Source of the DNA: Arthrobacter silviterrae
Lineage (GTDB): Bacteria > Actinomycetota > Actinomycetes > Actinomycetales > Micrococcaceae
DNA length: 64,000 nt
Direction: 5' to 3'
Assembly: GCF_011045165.1 (NCBI RefSeq)
Contig: NZ_JAAKZI010000016.1
Span: 1 to 64,000, forward strand
Part shown: piece by piece, positions 18,340-27,604 of the stretch
How positions within the stretch are numbered: position 1 is the stretch's first letter
How the letters are laid out: every line of letters starts with the position of its first letter
Notes under the pieces: model-generated
Told to the model about the DNA's origin: nothing
Database searches by the model: none
The model's input: only the letters and a program-made list of their open reading frames with translations
Translations under genes and position numbers: made by a program

Positions 18340-18347
18340 TTAAAGTT

Positions 18348-20489
18348 GTGTCGTCCAACTATCCCCCCGCAGCCGATCAGGCTGCCCGCGTGTCCAGCCG
18401 CCGACGTGCCAACGTTGCCACCAACTTCCGCCCGGACGTGCAAGGGCTCCGAACAGTCGCCGTCATGGCTGTGGTGCTGTATCACCTGTGGCCCAAGCGC
18501 ATCACGGGCGGGTTTGTTGGTGTGGACGTATTCTTCGTTATCTCCGGTTTCCTGATAACTGGTCACATGTACCGGGAACTGATGGCCAATTCAGGGCTGT
18601 CGCTGGTCAAATTTTGGGGTCGCCGTATCCGCAGGCTGCTGCCCGCAGCATTCGTTGTTTTGCTGCTGTCCTTGGCCGCCGTCTACTTGTGGGTCCCTGC
18701 CACATTGTGGGAATCCACGGCCCGCCAGGTGGGATCCAGTGCGCTTTACGTCCAAAACTGGGTGCTGGCCGCAGATTCCGTGGACTACTCCGCCCTTAAC
18801 GCAGATGCCACGGTGGCCCAACACTACTGGTCCCTGTCCATTGAAGAGCAGTTTTACATCTCCTGGCCTCTCATCATGGTTGCCCTGCTGTGGATTGTTC
18901 GCCGACTTGCCCGGCGCGTGCCAACGCTGTCCCAATCACCACGGGCGACACTTATCGCAGGGCTGACGGCCATTGGCGGGGCATCGCTGGCATACTCCAT
19001 CCATGAAACATCAGTGAATCCTGCAGCCGCGTATTTCCTCACCCCCACCAGGGTTTGGGAATTCGCCGCCGGGGCGCTCGTTGCCCTGGTTTTCCTGGAC
19101 AGGCAGTTTTCCGGCCCGTTGGCAACAGCCCTCGCCTGGACGGGGCTGGGTGGCATTTTAGTCTCGGCACTGCTATACAGCAGCGATACCCCTTTTCCCG
19201 GCTATACAGCCCTGTTGCCGGTTGTCGGCACCGCTCTGCTGCTGTGCTGCAGCGGGACCACGTCCACCGCGAGTCCCGCCTGGCTCCTGTCCCGCAGGTC
19301 GGCAACCTTTGTGGGTGACATTTCATATGCCGTGTACCTCTGGCACTGGCCACTGATCATCGTTGTCCCTTACGCCCTGCAGACTGATCTCAATTGGGAG
19401 CTGAAACTTGGCATCCTCGGGCTGTCAATCCTGTTGTCCTGGCTGACGAAACTTTTTATTGAGGATCCTTTCCGGAAGGGACCTTGGTTGCGGGGTTCCG
19501 TGCGGGCCTACTCCTTCGCCGCCATCGGGATGATGGTGGTCACCGGCCTGTGCTTCGGGCTGACAACGCTCGCCAATGCCCCAGCCCACGTAGATCCCGC
19601 CCTCGCAGCCTCCAGCTGCTACGGCCCTGGCGCCCTCAATCCTGCCAATTCTTGCGGTTCGGTTCTGGGCACGGATGCCCCCAACCCAACGGCTGTTGAA
19701 GTTTCCAACGAGAATACCAATCCGTTGTACCGCGGTTGCCAGGCCAGCTACGGCGGCTCGGAGTTGGTTAGTTGCGATCTTGGTGTTCCTGCCGCCTCGG
19801 CCCGGGCCACCGTGGCGATGGTCGGTGATTCGCACGCGACGGCTTGGTATCCGGCCATGGACGTGCTGGCAAAAAAACACGGTTGGCATGTCGTCACCTA
19901 TGCAAAGGCGTCCTGCCCTGTTACCACGGCACTGAGGGTCCTCAGCAATGAGAAGAACCCCGAGAATCAAAGCGCCTGCCATGCCTGGGTCCTTCGGTTG
20001 AACGACGCACTGAAAGCCGACCACTCGATCTCTGCGATCTTCACGGCCTCGTATTCGTCGGCCTACCAATTTAAGTCAGCCAGTGGTGACCCACTCAAGG
20101 TCCCCGCAGTGGACGGCTTCACCCAGATGTGGGCAGGCTGGCAGGCCGCCGGCAAAAAAGTGGTGGTCTTTGACGACGTTCCACGAACCAATGGACAATT
20201 CATTCCAACGTGCCTCTCCAAGAATCCAGGGAACGCCATGAATTGTGCCCTCCCTGTCAGTCAAGCCCTCCCACCCAGCATGAACATCACGAAGGCGGCC
20301 AAGCAGGCCGCCAAGGACGGTGTCATCGGGGTCGAGTTGCGCAGGGAGTTTTGCGACACAAAGTGGTGCTACCCCGTGATCGGCTCCGTGATCGTCTATC
20401 GCGACTACTCACACATCAGTGCTGAATATTCACGGGCACTGGTACCGTATGTGGACGCGCAACTCGGTGCCCTGAAGATTGGCAAATAA
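18348..20489 (+). CDS. surface-glycan O-acyltransferase with SGNH domain (OafA/YrhL family)
   Basis: 713 residues. The N-terminal acyltransferase-3 domain has about ten membrane helices and the signatures FRPDVQGLRTVAVMAVVLYH and GGFVGVDVFFVISGFLI. The C-terminal extracytoplasmic SGNH domain has Ser495 in GDSHA and the Asp686/His689 pair in DYSHIS. Such fusions move acyl groups across the membrane onto envelope polysaccharide. The GTG start was chosen from the promoter signal and because upstream codons overlap galE. The next gene starts at the base after its stop codon. A decayed relative of the SGNH part lies at 40.6-41.3 kb. Confidence 0.93.
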   Translation: MSSNYPPAADQAARVSSRRRANVATNFRPDVQGLRTVAVMAVVLYHLWPKRITGGFVGVDVFFVISGFLITGHMYRELMANSGLSLVKFWGRRIRRLLPAAFVVLLLSLAAVYLWVPATLWESTARQVGSSALYVQNWVLAADSVDYSALNADATVAQHYWSLSIEEQFYISWPLIMVALLWIVRRLARRVPTLSQSPRATLIAGLTAIGGASLAYSIHETSVNPAAAYFLTPTRVWEFAAGALVALVFLDRQFSGPLATALAWTGLGGILVSALLYSSDTPFPGYTALLPVVGTALLLCCSGTTSTASPAWLLSRRSATFVGDISYAVYLWHWPLIIVVPYALQTDLNWELKLGILGLSILLSWLTKLFIEDPFRKGPWLRGSVRAYSFAAIGMMVVTGLCFGLTTLANAPAHVDPALAASSCYGPGALNPANSCGSVLGTDAPNPTAVEVSNENTNPLYRGCQASYGGSELVSCDLGVPAASARATVAMVGDSHATAWYPAMDVLAKKHGWHVVTYAKASCPVTTALRVLSNEKNPENQSACHAWVLRLNDALKADHSISAIFTASYSSAYQFKSASGDPLKVPAVDGFTQMWAGWQAAGKKVVVFDDVPRTNGQFIPTCLSKNPGNAMNCALPVSQALPPSMNITKAAKQAAKDGVIGVELRREFCDTKWCYPVIGSVIVYRDYSHISAEYSRALVPYVDAQLGALKIGK

Positions 20490-21473
20490 TTGGCTGAAAA
20501 TGATGGCCGTTTGACTGTCCTGCATCTGGGCGACATCGCCGGCACCTCGCGCAACGTGATTGAAGTTGCCGACGCGAAGGGTTTAACGTGGATCCTGCGC
20601 GACGTTCCGGCCGGCCGTGGCACCAACCCCGCCGTTGTAATGTTGCGCCGTTTGCGTGACTTGATTGCCGTTCGCTCGATCCGGCCACGCCCAAGTATTC
20701 TCCACATCAATTACGGTGTTTCGGGCTACTACGGTTGGGGCCGGCGCAACGTGGTTCTGCACCTCCACGGCACGGATGTCCGCTCCGACCTGCACTCAAG
20801 GATCCTGGGCCCGGTGGTGCGAACGTCCATCAAGCGCGCCGACGTCGTTCTGTATTCGACACCTGACATGGCCGCTGCGGTCAAGGCTATCCGGGCCGAT
20901 GCCCAATGGTTTCCGGCATCCTTGCCCCCAGTTGCCGGAGTTCGGTTGCCGCTGCCGGAGCCAAGAAGGGGTACACGAATATTCTTTGCCAGCCGTTGGG
21001 ACGATTCCAAGGGTGCCTTGCAACTGCTCGAACTGGCCTCGGAACTGCGCCGGGATCACCCGGAGCTTGAGCTGGTCGCCCTGGACTGGGGCACATATGC
21101 GCAGCGGGCCCGCAATCTGGGAATGCGGATGCTGCCCCACATGTCCCCGGACGAATTTCGGGCGCAACTGGCTGCAGCCGACGTCGTCATCGGGCAGCTG
21201 GCCCTAGGGGCATTGGGCCTGAGTGACCTGGAGGCCATGGCACAGGCAAGGCCTCTGGTGGCACGATTTACCCTTGACGCCGAATATGGCGAGCCGGCCC
21301 CTCTTTTCAATACCAACACGGCGCCGGCATTAGAACTGGTCCTGCAAATACTCGCTGACCCGGCCGCCGCGGCAGCATTGGGCGAACAAGGACGGAACTG
21401 GGCGCTGAAGCACCACGGCGCCGACGTACTGGAAGCGAAACTGGAAGACATTTACGCCAAACTTTCAGCTTGA
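20490..21473 (+). CDS. glycosyltransferase, GT-B type
   Basis: 327 residues resembling GT4-like transferases: VLHLHGTDVRSD in the N-terminal half, FFASRWDDSKG at the domain junction, and LGLSDLEAMAQARPLVA as the nucleotide-sugar region. It is clearly paralogous to the gene at 27605-28603 (LHGTDIR, FISRWDEDKG, DWGPGAAQARRHGVRML versus DWGTYAQRARNLGMRML). TTG 20490, directly after the acyltransferase stop, is the only plausible start, so the pair is co-transcribed. Donor and acceptor unknown. Confidence 0.82.
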   Translation: MAENDGRLTVLHLGDIAGTSRNVIEVADAKGLTWILRDVPAGRGTNPAVVMLRRLRDLIAVRSIRPRPSILHINYGVSGYYGWGRRNVVLHLHGTDVRSDLHSRILGPVVRTSIKRADVVLYSTPDMAAAVKAIRADAQWFPASLPPVAGVRLPLPEPRRGTRIFFASRWDDSKGALQLLELASELRRDHPELELVALDWGTYAQRARNLGMRMLPHMSPDEFRAQLAAADVVIGQLALGALGLSDLEAMAQARPLVARFTLDAEYGEPAPLFNTNTAPALELVLQILADPAAAAALGEQGRNWALKHHGADVLEAKLEDIYAKLSA

Positions 21474-21781
21474 GCCAGGGGGCGGCCATCGAACGGGAGC
21501 TGAGCTGTCATGTCGCGCAAGAGGCCGTTTTCTGTCTAGACCGCATTCACCCTCGCCGGCAAACCCCTCATTTTTGAAGGTCCACTAACCATCAAATGAC
21601 ACCATGGGCATGACACTGCGGCGCTTTCAACTCCAGTAACAAAGGCAACACTGGCCACTTCGGCATCCCACGAGTAAGCTTGCGAGTGGTTTGGGGGCCC
21701 GAGCACGGGCATTCATTTGTCCCGGACGGGTGCCAATCCCCTAACCCGACAACCCCTACCCACCGCCGCGGAGCTCTCCCC
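21474..21781 (+). promoter_or_regulatory. leader region of the GH25 gene; possible riboswitch
   Basis: 308 bp without a gene. From about 21690 it contains a GC-rich block with a CCCG-AGCA-CGGG hairpin, then ACGGGTGCCAATCCCCTAACC and CCGACAACCCCTACC close to the ribosome-binding site (GGAG, 8 nt before ATG). The end recalls the ...AACCCGACAGCTxACC... 3' part of the ydaO-type (c-di-AMP) riboswitch often found before actinobacterial cell-wall hydrolase genes. The match is partial and unverified. No clear promoter hexamers were found. Confidence 0.3.
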
Positions 21782-24700
21782 ATGATTACGACTTGGTCCA
21801 AGTTTATTGACGGGTCCACCCGGTGCCTACCGCACAAGTTTGCCCTAGGTGCGGGTGCGGGTCTGGTCGCCACGGCTCTGGCGCTTTCCATGGCCATGCC
21901 CGCTGCCAGGGCCGCAACGCCCACTCCCACACCCTCTGCATCTGTGGCCGCCCTAGCACCCGCGCCCACCCCAACTCCGCCGCCGTCGGCCGTGCCGTCG
22001 AACATGATCAAGAGCACCCCGGTTCCAGTTCCACCGCCCGTCGAGTCACCAACAACTTCCGCCATGCCATCCGCAAGCCCTGCCAGCCAATCGCTTAATG
22101 ACCTCATTAGACAGAATGGGGCCTACATGGGGCAGGGGGAAAAACTGCGGGCCATGAAGCAGGGCACGCAATCCATGGCCCCGCTGGCAAAGTCACTTCA
22201 GCCCAACTCACAAATGCAGTCCATGACAGCGCAGTTCATGGCTCCCGGCATCCAGGGCCTTGATGTCAGCGGTTGGCAGGCTTCGGTCAATTGGGCGACG
22301 CAATACAATCTTGGCGCACGGTTCGCTTACGTAAAAGCCACTGAAGGCAACAACTTCACCAGCAGTGCCTTCAGTAGCCAGTACACGGGCGCTGCAGCGG
22401 CTGGGCTCATCCGCGGAGCCTACCACTTTGCCTTGCCCAGCCAGTCGTCGGCCGTCTCGCAGGCCGATTTCTTCGTCAACAACGGCGGCGGATGGAGCGC
22501 CGACGGCAAGACCATGCCGCCACTCCTGGACATCGAGTACAACCCCTACTCAAACCTCGGAAATACCTGCTACAACATGAGCGCCAGCACCATGGTCGCG
22601 TGGATTCGGGACTTTTCCAACCAGGTGCAGTTTCGCACCGGACGCCTGCCCATGATTTACACGACCACCGATTGGTGGACTCGGTGCACGGGGAATTCGG
22701 GCGCCTTTGCAAACCAGGCCCTGCATATTGCGGCCTACTCGACGGTGGTTGGAACGCTGCCGAAAAGCTGGTCGGAATACAGTGTGTGGCAGTACAGCTC
22801 GTCGGGCCCATTCGCCGGTGATTCCAATGCTTGGAACGGCACCCTTGACCGCCTGAAGGTGTTTGCGACCACGGCCGACGCACCCCGGCCGGTCCCCTCC
22901 ATCCCCTCCTCCGCCGATGTGGTGGCGGCAGATTCGGCTGGCATCTTGTGGGACTACCCCGCCCCGGGCGACGGCACCTTGGGCACGCCGCGAAAGATCG
23001 GTGTCGGCTGGTCCGGACTGCGCTCCATCAATGTCATCGATTGGAATGCAGACGGCGTACTAGACATTATTGCGCAATGGACTAACGGCAGCGTCACGGT
23101 GTACCCCGGCCTTCCCGCCGGTGGATTCGCACCCCCCCAAGCCATCGCCTCAGGTTGGCAAAACAACCAGCTCACCATTGGATACTGGCTCTCTGCCAGC
23201 AACTATCCACAAATCCTCAGCCGAAACCCGGACGGGGCCTTGACCCTCTGGATGAACACCACTGGGGGCGCACTGCAGGGAAGCACGTCAATCGGTAACG
23301 GCTGGGGAAGCCTCAACCTGACGATGGTCGACTTCGACGGAGACGGGAACCAGGACGTCCTGGCCCAAAACCCAGCCGGCGCCCTAACCCTTTACCGATC
23401 CGACGGTTCAGGCCGTTTCATCAGCGAGTCCCGGCCACAAGTGGGCTCTGGTTGGAACACCATGACCAGCATCACCATTGCTTCCGGATACCGATACACA
23501 TCCGACGTCGGCCTCATGGCCCGGAACTCCGCAGGTGCCCTGATCTACTACCCTGTACCGGGAAACTCAACATTCGGCGCACCCTCCAATGTGGGCACTG
23601 GCTGGAATCCCATGCTCATCGCCGGCGGCGAAAACGTCAACATGAGCGTCTCAACGCCGCCAACAACAGTCGCTCCGTCCCCACCCACCCCCTCCATCAA
23701 GTCCACCTCGGACGTCGTGTCAATCGACAGCGGGGGCCGTCTTTGGCGTTACCCTGTTGCCAATGCCAAACTGGGTACCGGCGCGCAAATCGGTACCGGT
23801 TTCACCGGCGTCAAGTCCATACATGTGGCCGACTGGAATAGCGACGGGGTTCTGGACTTGATCGTCCAATGGTCAAATGGAAGGCTGTCGCTCTACCCGG
23901 GTGTTTCCACGGGCTCCTTCAACACGGCCGTAACGTTGGCAGACACAGGCTGGGGCGGCTATGACATGACTGTCGGCCAATGGATCACAGGCTCCAGTTT
24001 CCCAGCCATCGTTGCCCAGTCCCCTGATGGCACCCTGACGTCATTCACAACAACTAATGGGACATCCCTGACGGCGGGTACAGTGCTAGCCCACGGCATG
24101 ACCCGCATGCATCCGGTGATGACTGATTTTGACGGCGACGGCAATGCCGACATTGCTGCTGTTAATAACATAGGCCAGCTAGTCCTTTACCGCTCCAACG
24201 GCAAGGGAAGCTTGATCCCGGAGCAGCGCCCCGTCATTGGAAACGGGTGGCAAGGGTTTACAAGTGTCGGGCCCGCGCCGGCGTTCACGTCAAGCGCGTC
24301 CAAGGGCTTTCTCGCCCGGACGGCGGCAGGGGTGCTCGTGTACTACCCCACGGCCGGATCGACCTTTGGTACCCCGTCGACGCTCGCAACAGACTGGAAT
24401 GGGAACACTATTGCAGGCAGTTCGTTTCTGGCACCCCAGCAGGCCGTCCCGAGCCTCGCTGACGTTGTTGCCGTGGATGCCAGTGGAACCCTTTGGAATT
24501 ATGCTGCAACCGGGTCCACGGCATTGGCCGCGCCCTACCCGATCGCCACAGGGTGGATGGGCATCAAGAGCCTTCACGTGGTGGACTGGAATTCAGACGG
24601 ACTCCCTGACATCTTGGCCCAGTCAAGCAATGGGGCAATGACATTATTCCCCGGCACGAAAGCTGGGGCGCTGGGCTCCGCAATTCCATTGACCACTTAT

Positions 24701-25177
24701 GGTTGGGGTTCAATAAAATTCATCGCAGGGAACTGGGTCAAGGGCGCTAAATATCCGGGTCTGGTTGGGACCAATGGCCAGGGCGATTTGTATTACTGGC
24801 CCAATCCGTCTGGCAGAACAATGGGCGCGGCCCAACGAATAGGCATTGGCTGGGGCTCGCTGACCATTGCCATGCAGGATTTCGATTCGGACGGCAATTC
24901 GGATTTGCTGGCTGTAGACACTGCGGGCATCATGCGCCTCTACCGCTCGAATGGTTCCGGTGGGTTCATTCCCGAGACTCGCACTGTGATCGGAACGGGT
25001 TGGTCCTCGTTTAGCCAGATCGCAGGCATCAACGGATTCGCAGGAGTGGGCACCAAGGGCATATTGACGTTCGTGGCATCAGGCCAGGCCCGCTACTACC
25101 CGGTTGACTCCAATTCAACCTGGGGTTCGCCGGCCCCTGTCAGCCAAGGTGTTGTGGCCAGCAGCGTGTCCTACTGA
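21782..25177 (+). CDS. secreted GH25 muramidase with three propeller-like repeat blocks
   Basis: 1131-residue exported protein. A signal peptide (to about residue 44, PAARA) is followed by a Pro/Thr/Ala-rich linker. A GH25 lysozyme domain covers about 155-355 with Asp161 (LDVSGW) and Asp250/Glu252 (LLDIE), the family's catalytic residues. Three homologous blocks of about 240-265 residues start near 377, 643 and 893; each contains FG-GAP/VCBS-like units (DWNADGVLDI, DFDGDGNQDV, LTLYRSDGSG), typical of calcium-binding beta-propellers. It probably cleaves peptidoglycan while the blocks bind wall glycan or self-anchor. ATG 21782 with GGAG is preferred over a longer ORF. Its 3' end carries a strong terminator. 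Confidence 0.93.
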   Translation: MITTWSKFIDGSTRCLPHKFALGAGAGLVATALALSMAMPAARAATPTPTPSASVAALAPAPTPTPPPSAVPSNMIKSTPVPVPPPVESPTTSAMPSASPASQSLNDLIRQNGAYMGQGEKLRAMKQGTQSMAPLAKSLQPNSQMQSMTAQFMAPGIQGLDVSGWQASVNWATQYNLGARFAYVKATEGNNFTSSAFSSQYTGAAAAGLIRGAYHFALPSQSSAVSQADFFVNNGGGWSADGKTMPPLLDIEYNPYSNLGNTCYNMSASTMVAWIRDFSNQVQFRTGRLPMIYTTTDWWTRCTGNSGAFANQALHIAAYSTVVGTLPKSWSEYSVWQYSSSGPFAGDSNAWNGTLDRLKVFATTADAPRPVPSIPSSADVVAADSAGILWDYPAPGDGTLGTPRKIGVGWSGLRSINVIDWNADGVLDIIAQWTNGSVTVYPGLPAGGFAPPQAIASGWQNNQLTIGYWLSASNYPQILSRNPDGALTLWMNTTGGALQGSTSIGNGWGSLNLTMVDFDGDGNQDVLAQNPAGALTLYRSDGSGRFISESRPQVGSGWNTMTSITIASGYRYTSDVGLMARNSAGALIYYPVPGNSTFGAPSNVGTGWNPMLIAGGENVNMSVSTPPTTVAPSPPTPSIKSTSDVVSIDSGGRLWRYPVANAKLGTGAQIGTGFTGVKSIHVADWNSDGVLDLIVQWSNGRLSLYPGVSTGSFNTAVTLADTGWGGYDMTVGQWITGSSFPAIVAQSPDGTLTSFTTTNGTSLTAGTVLAHGMTRMHPVMTDFDGDGNADIAAVNNIGQLVLYRSNGKGSLIPEQRPVIGNGWQGFTSVGPAPAFTSSASKGFLARTAAGVLVYYPTAGSTFGTPSTLATDWNGNTIAGSSFLAPQQAVPSLADVVAVDASGTLWNYAATGSTALAAPYPIATGWMGIKSLHVVDWNSDGLPDILAQSSNGAMTLFPGTKAGALGSAIPLTTYGWGSIKFIAGNWVKGAKYPGLVGTNGQGDLYYWPNPSGRTMGAAQRIGIGWGSLTIAMQDFDSDGNSDLLAVDTAGIMRLYRSNGSGGFIPETRTVIGTGWSSFSQIAGINGFAGVGTKGILTFVASGQARYYPVDSNSTWGSPAPVSQGVVASSVSY

Positions 25178-25186
25178 TCGGGGCAG

Positions 25187-25224
25187 GGTCCGGCGCGCAC
25201 TGAATCGTCAGTGTGTGCCGGGCC
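25187..25224. terminator. bidirectional hairpin terminator
   Basis: A 17-bp stem (25187-25203 with 25208-25224, three G-U pairs on the plus strand) and a 4-nt loop sit between the convergent GH25 gene and a glycosyltransferase gene. No T-run follows, as is common for actinobacterial terminators. Confidence 0.7.
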
Positions 25225-25235
25225 CGCGCCTGCGG

Positions 25236-26384
25236 CTACTTGCTGTCCAAAGCTGCTGTCGGGGCGGCGATGGCCGCAATAGCTGACTCCCAGCCCCTTA
25301 CCTGTTGCTCCGCGGAAAGCGCGTGGGCGGCCGCATGGGCGCCCTTCTTCCAGCCTTCCACCAGCTCCGGCGTCAGGGAAAGGAGCGTCTTGGAAAGCGA
25401 TGCGGTGGAAAAATCTTCTGTGACGGTGCCAAATCCATACTCACGGACCAACGCGACCATGGCGGGCGACGGGCCGACGATGACACCAAGCCTGGCCTGC
25501 ACGGCCTCAAAGAACTTGTTGGGCAAGGCGTTGGCCAGATTGAAGTTTGTCGGGGGCAGGAAAACGATGGAGGCATCATAGGACTGGAGCGTTGCCACCA
25601 ATTCGGCGTACGGGACGGGATCTCGGAACCTAATTCCCGGGACCCCCACGGCGCGCTGGCGCAATTCCTCCACATATGCGGGCTCGTTGGGTATCACGAT
25701 CATGTCAAGGGTGAGCCAGTCCGGCGCACTGCGCATGGCATCAATGAAATTTTCAAGCTTCCTGTACCGCTGGCCTGCAGCACTGTGGATCAGCTTGATT
25801 GGCGAGCCAACTGGCCGAGGTGTGGCCTCCAAATATGGAGCCGCGTTGGTCACGACTCCTGTTGCCACCCCATAATCCTTTGCATATTCCGCGGCGATGC
25901 CATCGGAAACTGTGGTCACGGATTTTGTGAGCGGCAAGTACTTTTTACACAGCCACCTCATAAAAGGAGCAACGAAGGTACGCCATTTGATGTCGTCGTC
26001 CTTTTCGCGCGGGGCAAACTCGTGGAGATCTGCGTGGACGCCCAGCCTCGGTCGCAAGTCAAGAGCAAGCGGCAGTGCGTTGAGATCATTCGCCAGCACC
26101 ATGTCAAAGCTGCCGATGGGAAGGACGGCGCGGGCCGCCTGGACCGCGGTCAAGCCCTCATAAACTCTTTTGTACTGGCGGGTGGCCAAGCCAACACGAT
26201 CGTTGGTCCAGCCCCTGGAATCCTCCGGCAGGGCAAAGTGACCCGCAACGCCGTCGGGCGCTTCACCATAGGCGCAAGTAAACACGCGGTACTTGTCCTT
26301 GAACAACTCCACTTGTTTGAGAACTCTCGGATCTGAACGAATCGGCGAAAACGTGAGAATCAACAGGGAAAGTGGTTCAGTCAT
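25236..26384 (-). CDS. glycosyltransferase, GT-B type
   Basis: 382 residues. The N-terminus SLLILTFSPIRSDPRVLKQV is typical of GT4-like enzymes that open with a sugar-acceptor loop; MVLANDLNALPLA and HADLHEF follow, and the C-terminal half has VFLPPTNFNLANALPNKFFEAVQA, the usual donor-binding region with Glu. No membrane helix. ATG 26384 chosen over an upstream in-frame ATG. Acceptor unknown. It is followed only by the shared terminator and precedes nothing in its own operon. Confidence 0.82.
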   Translation of the reverse strand: MTEPLSLLILTFSPIRSDPRVLKQVELFKDKYRVFTCAYGEAPDGVAGHFALPEDSRGWTNDRVGLATRQYKRVYEGLTAVQAARAVLPIGSFDMVLANDLNALPLALDLRPRLGVHADLHEFAPREKDDDIKWRTFVAPFMRWLCKKYLPLTKSVTTVSDGIAAEYAKDYGVATGVVTNAAPYLEATPRPVGSPIKLIHSAAGQRYRKLENFIDAMRSAPDWLTLDMIVIPNEPAYVEELRQRAVGVPGIRFRDPVPYAELVATLQSYDASIVFLPPTNFNLANALPNKFFEAVQARLGVIVGPSPAMVALVREYGFGTVTEDFSTASLSKTLLSLTPELVEGWKKGAHAAAHALSAEQQVRGWESAIAAIAAPTAALDSK

Positions 26385-26435
26385 GGGTTCATTATTCCAG
26401 AAACAGCACGGGTGCATGACATTGCCAAGCGCTTG

Positions 26436-26849
26436 CTAGACCTCATGCTGCGTATTCTTGTCAGGGGACTCCTGCGCCATCTTCGCGCCCTCTACATCCG
26501 CATCAACCGCGGTAACGGGCAGAATGGCCTCATCCAGCGCAATGCGCCGTGAGAGCCTGGTGATCGAAGCTTCCATATTGCGAAACCGCTGATATGTGGT
26601 TGCCATAAACACCAGAACTGTGACGATCAAGCCATAAAGCACCAGGTCCGTACCACGGCCAATGCCGAGGAACCGCGCAACGTGGGTGAGAACCGTGGGG
26701 AAAAAAATCGAAAACGCGGCCACCAGGGCAAACAAAATGAGCATCAGTCTGCGAATCGCCAAGTGCTGGGCGTTGGAACCGCCGCGCATCAGAGCCAGCG
26801 ACAGGACCACCACGGCCAGGACAAGAACAATTTGGACAACTATTTGCAC
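26436..26849 (-). CDS. DUF2304 family membrane protein
   Basis: 137 residues with three hydrophobic segments and a charged cytoplasmic tail, matching DUF2304. Such proteins typically sit next to a GT2 dolichol-phosphate-mannose-synthase-like enzyme, as here (4 bp apart). Likely a partner that anchors the transferase or handles polyprenyl-phosphate sugar; this is inference from context. Confidence 0.8.
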   Translation of the reverse strand: MQIVVQIVLVLAVVVLSLALMRGGSNAQHLAIRRLMLILFALVAAFSIFFPTVLTHVARFLGIGRGTDLVLYGLIVTVLVFMATTYQRFRNMEASITRLSRRIALDEAILPVTAVDADVEGAKMAQESPDKNTQHEV

Positions 26850-26853
26850 AATG

Positions 26854-27519
26854 TCACCTAAACAAGAGGTCCGCGAGGATATTTACCGAATTCAGCAGGG
26901 ATTGTCCCTTGGACTTCGAATAGTCCGTATAAATGATCTCGACTGGTTGTTCCACCCACCGAGGTTTCATTTCGGCAATCTGGTGCACCAGTTCGGAGGC
27001 GTGCGCCATCCGGTTCTGGCGAAGGTCGATTCTTCGGGCCACCGAGGGGCCGATGGCACGCAAGCCATTGTGGGCATCCGTTAGGTTCATTCCAGTCGCC
27101 AGTCGTGATTGCACCGCCGCCGTGCGCAGGACAACCCGCTTTGCAAACGACAGTTTTGTGCGCTTGTCCAAGAATCGTGATCCCAAGACTATTTCTGCCT
27201 CGCCGGAGAGTATTCTGCCTTCCATTGCCTTCGCATCCATCACCCTGTGCTGGCCGTCGGCGTCAAAAGTAATGACGCATCCCAGTTCTGGATCCTGAAG
27301 GGCATAGGAAATACCGGTCTGCAGTGCCGCGCCCTGGCCGAGGTTCATGGGATGTTGAACCACGACGGCACCCGCCTCGCGGGCCACTGCCTGCGAACCA
27401 TCTGTACTACCGTCATCAACACAAACAACATGGCGAAACTCGTTCCGGAGTCCCGAGATAACAGTGCCGACAACAGACGCTTCGTTATACATGGGGATAA
27501 CTATCCAAGTTCGACTCAC
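26854..27519 (-). CDS. GT2 glycosyltransferase, polyprenyl-phosphate sugar synthase-like
   Basis: 221 residues, single GT-A domain: VIPMYNEASVV at the start, DDGSTDGS for nucleotide binding and DADGQH as the metal-binding motif. Resembles DPM1-type synthases that load a sugar on polyprenyl phosphate, though without membrane helices of its own; the adjacent DUF2304 protein may supply them. The start is GTG 27519. Confidence 0.87.
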   Translation of the reverse strand: MSRTWIVIPMYNEASVVGTVISGLRNEFRHVVCVDDGSTDGSQAVAREAGAVVVQHPMNLGQGAALQTGISYALQDPELGCVITFDADGQHRVMDAKAMEGRILSGEAEIVLGSRFLDKRTKLSFAKRVVLRTAAVQSRLATGMNLTDAHNGLRAIGPSVARRIDLRQNRMAHASELVHQIAEMKPRWVEQPVEIIYTDYSKSKGQSLLNSVNILADLLFR

Positions 27520-27604
27520 CGTCCGAGTATCCCATAATCGATGACAACCGAGTGAATCCAGGCTGCCGACATGCCTGCAAGTTGGCGGATATCCTGTCCT
27601 TGCT

